Source: Arthrobacter sp. StoSoilB20
GTDB lineage: Bacteria; Actinomycetota; Actinomycetes; Actinomycetales; Micrococcaceae
Assembly: GCF_019977295.1 (NCBI RefSeq)
Contig: NZ_AP024651.1
Coordinates: forward strand, 3,782,001 to 3,846,000
Direction: 5' to 3'
Length of the DNA stretch: 64,000 bases
Shown in pieces: positions 59,592 through 64,000 of the stretch (position 1 is the stretch's first letter; every line of letters starts with the position of its first letter). Both the position numbers and the translations under genes were made by a program. A model generated the notes under the pieces. The model ran no database searches and was not told the origin of the DNA. It saw nothing but the letters and a program-made list of their open reading frames with translations.

Positions 59592-59760
59592 CCGCACAGT
59601 ACCCACAACCTCGTGGACTATCCAGTCATATCTCGCCATATGAGGCGGAATGACCGGTACCGCCAAGTAACTTTCGTTCTCCCCTGGTTCTGGCTACTTT
59701 CGCTATGTGGATACGTTGTTTTCCACATTTTTCTGCGCGGAAGCACAAGGGGGAGCATCA

Positions 59761-59961
59761 ATGGCCGGCAGGTTCGAAATTCTCAAAGACAGCGACGAGA
59801 CGTACAGGTTCCGCCTCACCGCGGCCGACGGCACGGTTGTGGCCGAATCGCCCACGTACGGACACCTTGACGGTGTCATTGCAGGCATCAAGGCCGTGCG
59901 GGAGAACGCCGCGACAGGGCTGATAGTGGACCGTTCGACGGCGGCGCGCAAGGCCGCCTGA
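59761..59961 (+). CDS. YegP-like DUF1508 protein
   Basis: A 66-residue single-domain protein (GRFEILKDSDETYRFRLTAA, GTVVAESPTYGHLDGVIAGI) with the DUF1508 fold. ATG 59761 has GGGGGAG five bases upstream; an in-frame start at 59707 is unsupported. Function of the family is unknown. The 169-bp stretch before it holds its promoter. Confidence 0.85.
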   Translation: MAGRFEILKDSDETYRFRLTAADGTVVAESPTYGHLDGVIAGIKAVRENAATGLIVDRSTAARKAA

Positions 59962-59975
59962 CAGCGACCGTTTTG

Positions 59976-60653
59976 CTAGAGGTCGACGTCGCGCAGCTTC
60001 TCCGTGTCCCAGGGGACGGTCCAGTCCAGTTCGTCGAAAAGTCCGCTCAGGATCATCCCGGTAAAGCCCCACACCAGCACTCCGTTCACAGTGAAACCAG
60101 GACTGGTGTAGGTGCGGCCGAAGCGGGTGATGGTGGCGGTGACGCGGTTGTCTGGATCCAGGAGGTCGCGCACCGGCACCCTGAACACTTGCGCGGACTC
60201 AGCGAAGTCCACTACGCGTACCGGCGATGGCTTGTCCCACCAGCCCAGCACGGGAGTCACCCGGAAATTGCTGCGGATCAGTCCGAGCTCGGGAATAACG
60301 CCGAGCACACGGACACCGCTGGCGTCGAGCCCGGTTTCCTCGACGGCTTCCCGCAATGCCGCAGCCACCACCGACTCATCCTCCGGGTCCACCATGCCGC
60401 CTGGGAAGGCTACTTGGCCTGGGTGGTCATCGAGGGTGTGTGCGCGCTCCAACAAGAGGACATCAAGGTCCGCCGGGGCTATGGGGCGGTCGGACTCTGC
60501 GGGTACGTCATCAAGCACGCCGAAGAGCATGAGCACCGCGGCAGGCCTGTTTGTTTCGGGGATGACGGGGAGCTTCTCCCACAGAGCAGAGTGCTGCTGT
60601 TCGCCGGCCTCGAACCGGGTCACCAGCGCCGAGAGTTCTTCAAGCGCGGTCAC
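59976..60653 (-). CDS. Nudix hydrolase, CoA pyrophosphatase type
   Basis: A 225-residue Nudix enzyme. The Nudix box spans GGMVDPEDESVVAAALREAV-EETGLD (G-x5-E-x7-REVEETG pattern). The preceding LLLERAHTLDDHPGQVAFPGG matches the CoA/8-oxo-dGTP NudL-like group. It overlaps nth by 4 bp; the same pair order occurs in mycobacteria. Confidence 0.9.
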   Translation of the reverse strand: MTALEELSALVTRFEAGEQQHSALWEKLPVIPETNRPAAVLMLFGVLDDVPAESDRPIAPADLDVLLLERAHTLDDHPGQVAFPGGMVDPEDESVVAAALREAVEETGLDASGVRVLGVIPELGLIRSNFRVTPVLGWWDKPSPVRVVDFAESAQVFRVPVRDLLDPDNRVTATITRFGRTYTSPGFTVNGVLVWGFTGMILSGLFDELDWTVPWDTEKLRDVDL

Positions 60654-61444
60654 CCGGGCCTCCTTTGCGATTCCATGCGGATTTCCGCGGCGCGGTGGGT
60701 CTCCGCCAACAGTTTGTCCAGCAGCGCCTCATTGCCCGGGGCGAGCTCGTACTTCAACAGCTTGGCTGCTTTGACCGGATCCGTCTCGCCGTCGCCGTAA
60801 CTGGGGCAGAGGCTGGCCACAGGGCAGGCACCGCAGGCGGGCTTCCTGGCGTGGCATACCCTGCGGCCGTGGAACACCACGCGGTGCGACAACATGGTCC
60901 AGTCCCGCGGTTCAAACAATTCCGCGACGTCGAACTCGATCTTCACGGGATCATCGGACTCCGTCCATCCGAATCGGCGGGCCAACCGCCCAAAGTGCGT
61001 GTCCACCGTGATTCCGGGGATGCCGAACGCGTTGCCCAGTACCACGTTGGCGGTTTTCCGCCCGACGCCGGGCAACGACACCAGGTCCTCCAACCTGCCG
61101 GGAACCTGGCCGTCGTACTCGTCCACCAGCCGGTTGCTGAGTGCCAGGACGTTCCGCGCTTTGGCCCGGAAGAAGCCGGTGGGCTGAAGGATGGTCTCCA
61201 GTTCCACGGGATCAGCCTCTGACATGGCCCGCGCATCCGGGTACCGGGCAAACAGGATCTTGGTGACCTGGTTGACCAGGACGTCCGTGGTCTGTGCTGA
61301 CAGGACCGTGGCCACCACCAGCTCAAACGGATTCCGGAAGTCCAGTTCCGCGTGCGCGTACGGATACTTTTCCGCCAGGACCCGGTTGATCTTGCGGGCC
61401 CGGCGTTTGAGTGCGAGCAGCGAACCAGCTTCAGCGATGGCCAC
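60650..61444 (-). CDS. nth: Endonuclease III
   Basis: A 264-residue DNA glycosylase/AP lyase for oxidised pyrimidines. The helix-hairpin-helix with the catalytic Lys is LPGVGRKTANVVLG, the catalytic Asp is in GITVDTHFGRLA and the [4Fe-4S] loop is CHARKPACGACPVASLC. It has a 35-residue N-terminal extension. ATGA overlap with the Nudix gene indicates co-translation. Confidence 0.96.
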   Translation of the reverse strand: MAIAEAGSLLALKRRARKINRVLAEKYPYAHAELDFRNPFELVVATVLSAQTTDVLVNQVTKILFARYPDARAMSEADPVELETILQPTGFFRAKARNVLALSNRLVDEYDGQVPGRLEDLVSLPGVGRKTANVVLGNAFGIPGITVDTHFGRLARRFGWTESDDPVKIEFDVAELFEPRDWTMLSHRVVFHGRRVCHARKPACGACPVASLCPSYGDGETDPVKAAKLLKYELAPGNEALLDKLLAETHRAAEIRMESQRRPG

Positions 61445-61455
61445 GGGGTCCCTGC

Positions 61456-63027
61456 CTAGCCGCGTTCGATGTTGCTGAGCTCCCGAAGAACCCCAACCTT
61501 GCCGTCGGTATCCTGCACCAGGAACTCATGGCCGCGGTCCTCCAGCGCCAACACCCAGCCACCCGGTTCGATGGTGAAAGCAGGGGTGCCCGTGTGTTCG
61601 TCGTACGCAGTCCGCGGTTGGGCAACAGCGAACCAGAACGCCTCGTATTGCGGTGAGTCGGAGTCGTCCGGACGACTGGCGGGATCCACCGTGGCACCGA
61701 TCGATTCGCTGACCCGACGGGTGTCGCCGGAAACGATGGGAGTGGCCATGGTGGCAGCCCACGGCTGTTGCGCGGCTGGCTGTTGAGCGGCGTGCTGCGT
61801 TGTGGCAGGTTCCGCGGCGTGCTGCGTTGTGGCAGGTTCGGCGGCGACAGGGGAAGTTGCGACTTCCGGCTTCACTTCAGGACCCTTCGCGGCTTCCGGT
61901 ACCGGCTCAGCCGCAGAGGAAGGCGCGCTATCGCCGGCAGGAGCCGGAGCCGCCACGCCCGGTGCAGGGCTGCCGGCGGTTTCCTGGTTGCTCCCGGCGG
62001 CGGAGCCAACGGCTCCAGAGCGGCCTTCCGGAGCGCTGGCGGCCGGACTGACGTCCGCTGAATGCACGACGGCGGGTGTCTCCGCAGCGTCCGACGACGC
62101 AGCACCGTAGTTGGCCGGCGGAGCGAACGGGCTGGAACCTGTGGCCCCGGTACCGCCAGCGCCAACCCCACCGACAGCGGACGCACCAGCACCGCTGGAG
62201 GCTGCACCAGCACCGCTGGTAGCTGCACCAGCACCCGCGCCGGGAGCCCCGGCAACCAATCCTTGCGAGCCTGCAGCCTGCGAACCGGAGTCGTGAGAGC
62301 CGGGAGCGTAAGAGCCGGATGCGTTCACGGAGGATGCGTTACCGGCGGGAGCCTGGAAACCGGGGGCCGATCCAGCCGTAGCCTGCCCTGCGGCCGGAGC
62401 GGGAGTTACGGGTTCCTTGGGTGCTTTGGGAGCGGCCGGCTTGCGGCTGGGAATTGCGGCCTCGCGGGCTACCACGTGGGCCGGGACTTCCGCGCGGTCC
62501 TTGAAATCAGCTGACAACCAGGGAAGGTGCGGTGCCAGGACGGTTGCGGCAAGCAGGCCCGCGGAACCGATAAGACCCAGCAGGGCACTGCCGTTGAATG
62601 AGACGGCGATGGTCAGGAAGAAGAGGAGAAAGGCGAAGGACGCCGTGACGGACGCGAACTGGTCAACGGACAGTGAACCCACCCGGACGATGGTTCCAGG
62701 CTTCAATCTGCGGGCTACGAAGAGTGCCACCACAACCAGCGGCAGGATGATCCCCAGCAGCAGGAAGAAGAGGCTGCCAAGGTTCCAGAGGTTGAAGAGC
62801 CCTCCGAACATCGGCAGTAAGGACGCAACAAACATCAGCAGCGCTGAGCCGAAAACAGTGAGGTCCCGGATGGTGAAGGGTCCTGCGACGGCGTCGTATT
62901 TGGTGGCGTCTTTCTTGGCAGCATCAGGATTTGCACCAGCGTTGGCACTTGGTGCGGTGGCCGTTCCAGCCGTGGTCTCGGGCCCCGTTCGCGGTGTGTC
63001 GTGCGGGCCTGGGCTCAGCTGGTTCAT
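61456..63027 (-). CDS. Membrane protein with a long Ala/Gly/Ser/Pro-rich low-complexity tail
   Basis: A 523-residue protein. Residues 1-45 are disordered. Residues about 55-165 hold four hydrophobic segments (LTVFGSALLMFVASLLPMFG, FLLLGIILPLVVVALFVA, SVTASFAFLLFFLTIAVSF, LLGLIGSAGLLAATVLA). A long disordered stretch of Ala, Gly, Ser, Pro follows, with tandem units such as EPATTQHAA twice (27-bp DNA repeat, 61787-61840). The last 50 residues are a small ordered domain (GGWVLALEDRGHEFLVQDTDGKVGVL). No known function. It is 11 bp upstream of nth and probably co-transcribed. Confidence 0.75.
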   Translation of the reverse strand: MNQLSPGPHDTPRTGPETTAGTATAPSANAGANPDAAKKDATKYDAVAGPFTIRDLTVFGSALLMFVASLLPMFGGLFNLWNLGSLFFLLLGIILPLVVVALFVARRLKPGTIVRVGSLSVDQFASVTASFAFLLFFLTIAVSFNGSALLGLIGSAGLLAATVLAPHLPWLSADFKDRAEVPAHVVAREAAIPSRKPAAPKAPKEPVTPAPAAGQATAGSAPGFQAPAGNASSVNASGSYAPGSHDSGSQAAGSQGLVAGAPGAGAGAATSGAGAASSGAGASAVGGVGAGGTGATGSSPFAPPANYGAASSDAAETPAVVHSADVSPAASAPEGRSGAVGSAAGSNQETAGSPAPGVAAPAPAGDSAPSSAAEPVPEAAKGPEVKPEVATSPVAAEPATTQHAAEPATTQHAAQQPAAQQPWAATMATPIVSGDTRRVSESIGATVDPASRPDDSDSPQYEAFWFAVAQPRTAYDEHTGTPAFTIEPGGWVLALEDRGHEFLVQDTDGKVGVLRELSNIERG

Positions 63028-63495
63028 CTATTTCTCCTTCGTACGGCGGCGTCCTGGGCAGTCCGGACAGGCGACCCCCGCAGGAATCCGCGGAAAACCG
63101 GCCACGCTCAAGGTGCGTCCCAGGACTTCTTCAGCCTATGCCACCCCACTGACAGGGTTCTAGCTGAAAACGGCCTTCCGGCTTCGCCCACAGCAAACTC
63201 CAAGGTTCCTTACAGATCGAGGCCTGCAGTTGCCCCGTAACAGCGGCGGGCGGGAGCCGCCGTCGTACGTCATGTAAACGGTTCCCCACCGCCTGAGGCG
63301 CCATTCGTCGCTAAATCCGCGCCGCTCGCTGGCACGTTTGTGACGACGCACACGTAGGACCTTCCGAAGCGATAGTGTTGATGGCGGACAGCACTCTGCG
63401 GACCTTTCGGGGAGACGTTCGACGCCGACGACGGCCCGGGCGGGAGCCTCGCGACAGGTTCCGCGCAGCAAAGATCGATGAATGATGAGGTTCAC
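63028..63495. other. 468-bp divergent intergenic region upstream of acs
   Basis: Holds the promoters of the membrane-protein/nth/Nudix operon and of acs. A GC-rich hairpin (CGGCGG-GCGGGAG-CCGCCG, about 63242-63260) and a weak CRP-like match (TGTGA-CGACGC-ACACG, about 63339-63354) are visible. Open frames through it have no recognisable protein features. Confidence 0.4.
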
Positions 63496-64000
63496 ATGTC
63501 CCAGGACACCACCGGATCCACGGCCACCGCTGCAGCTTCAACTGCTCAGAACGGATCGGCCGCACACGTCGAGGCACTTGAAAACCTCCTCCACGAGAAC
63601 CGCAAGTTCGCGCCCTCTGCAGAGTTCGCCGCGAACGCCGTGACCAGCGCTGACGCCTATTCAGAGGCAGAGGCAGACCGTCCCGCGTTCTGGGCCAAGC
63701 AGGCACGCGAGTTGTTGACGTGGGACAAGGACTTCACCGAGGCGCTTGACTGGTCCAACCCGCCATTCGCCAAGTGGTTCGTCGGTGGCGAGGTCAATGC
63801 GGCGTACAACGCGCTGGACCGCCACGTTGAGAATGGCCTGGGTGACCGCGTTGCCATCTACTTCGAAGGCGAGCCCGGGGACACCCGCACCTACACGTAT
63901 GCGCAGCTGACCGAAGAAGTGAAGAAGGCCGCCAACGCTTTCGAGTCCCTCGGCGTGGCCAAGGGTGATCGCGTGGCTGTGTACCTTCCCATGATCCCCG
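63496..64000 (+). CDS. acs: Acetyl-CoA synthetase, N-terminal part (runs off the window)
   Basis: The first 168 codons are present and the frame is open to the window end. ATG 63496 has GAGG five bases upstream. After a short disordered start the sequence matches the ACAS N-terminal domain: [60 protein letters not shown] and [16 protein letters not shown]. It activates acetate to acetyl-CoA via acetyl-AMP. The AMP-binding core and the acetylatable C-terminal Lys lie outside the window. AcuC (34576-35802) is a candidate deacetylase for it. Confidence 0.95.
   Translation, partial: MSQDTTGSTATAAASTAQNGSAAHVEALENLLHENRKFAPSAEFAANAVTSADAYSEAEADRPAFWAKQARELLTWDKDFTEALDWSNPPFAKWFVGGEVNAAYNALDRHVENGLGDRVAIYFEGEPGDTRTYTYAQLTEEVKKAANAFESLGVAKGDRVAVYLPMIP

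Noticed and set aside
63160..63495. 111-codon minus-strand open frame upstream of acs
   Set aside because: Arg-rich, no recognisable domain, no ribosome site, and it fills a divergent promoter region.

Overview
The window is G+C-rich, densely coded actinobacterial chromosome. Gene content, the SseB/topA/ArsR/methyltransferase/helicase/tad/pol/nudix/nth/acs order and protein character point to Micrococcaceae, most likely Arthrobacter or Paenarthrobacter. This is inferred from gene content; there is no rRNA gene here to anchor it. I found no tRNA or rRNA gene, CRISPR array, insertion sequence or prophage.

Region 1 (1-30.1 kb) is a large carbohydrate-catabolism island. It holds an alpha-L-rhamnosidase (GH78), a beta-galactosidase (GH42), three sugar-binding lipoproteins, two ABC permease pairs and a YesL-type protein. 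It also holds two paralogous fusions of a Gfo/Idh/MocA oxidoreductase with a DUF6807/PmoA-like domain. With them are an alpha/beta hydrolase, an M24-fold protein without metal ligands, and a five-gene operon. That operon (Gfo/Idh/MocA dehydrogenase, extended SDR, enolase-superfamily dehydratase, KdgD-type dehydratase/decarboxylase, semialdehyde dehydrogenase) looks like an oxidative aldarate/uronate route to 2-oxoglutarate. A LacI-family regulator closes the island. Near-identical palindromic operators (GAGAAAGCGTTTTCTC) lie in front of every transcription unit whose promoter is in the window, so the island looks like one regulon. No transporter ATPase is encoded; a shared MsiK-type ATPase elsewhere is expected. 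An MFS exporter-like gene (6.6-7.9 kb) sits inside the island but lacks the operator.

Region 2 (30.1-41.7 kb) holds an L-lactate module (FadR-type GntR regulator divergent from an FMN L-lactate dehydrogenase, with two identical-architecture operators between them) and NADP-type glutamate dehydrogenase. It continues with an ArsR-type regulator, AcuC deacetylase, a TrkH/TrkA potassium system, proC, a sugar isomerase-like protein, Ppx/GppA and an SseB-like protein.

Region 3 (41.8-64 kb) is a conserved actinobacterial housekeeping block. It runs topA, ArsR regulator, methyltransferase, two paralogous small lipoproteins, TrhO, GNAT and an MrfA-type helicase. Then come a tad/Flp pilus-like cluster (Ssd, TadA, TadB, TadC, DUF4244 pilin-like, two TadE-like), an actinobacterial family A DNA polymerase, a YegP-like protein, a Nudix hydrolase, Nth, an Ala-rich membrane protein and the start of acs. 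The order resembles the topA-to-nth segment of Mycobacterium tuberculosis.

Two chromosome-wide habits stand out. One is large palindromes in intergenic spaces, including a pair belonging to one dispersed family at 7.9 and 38.0 kb. The other is many short in-frame tandem duplications at protein ends and linkers.
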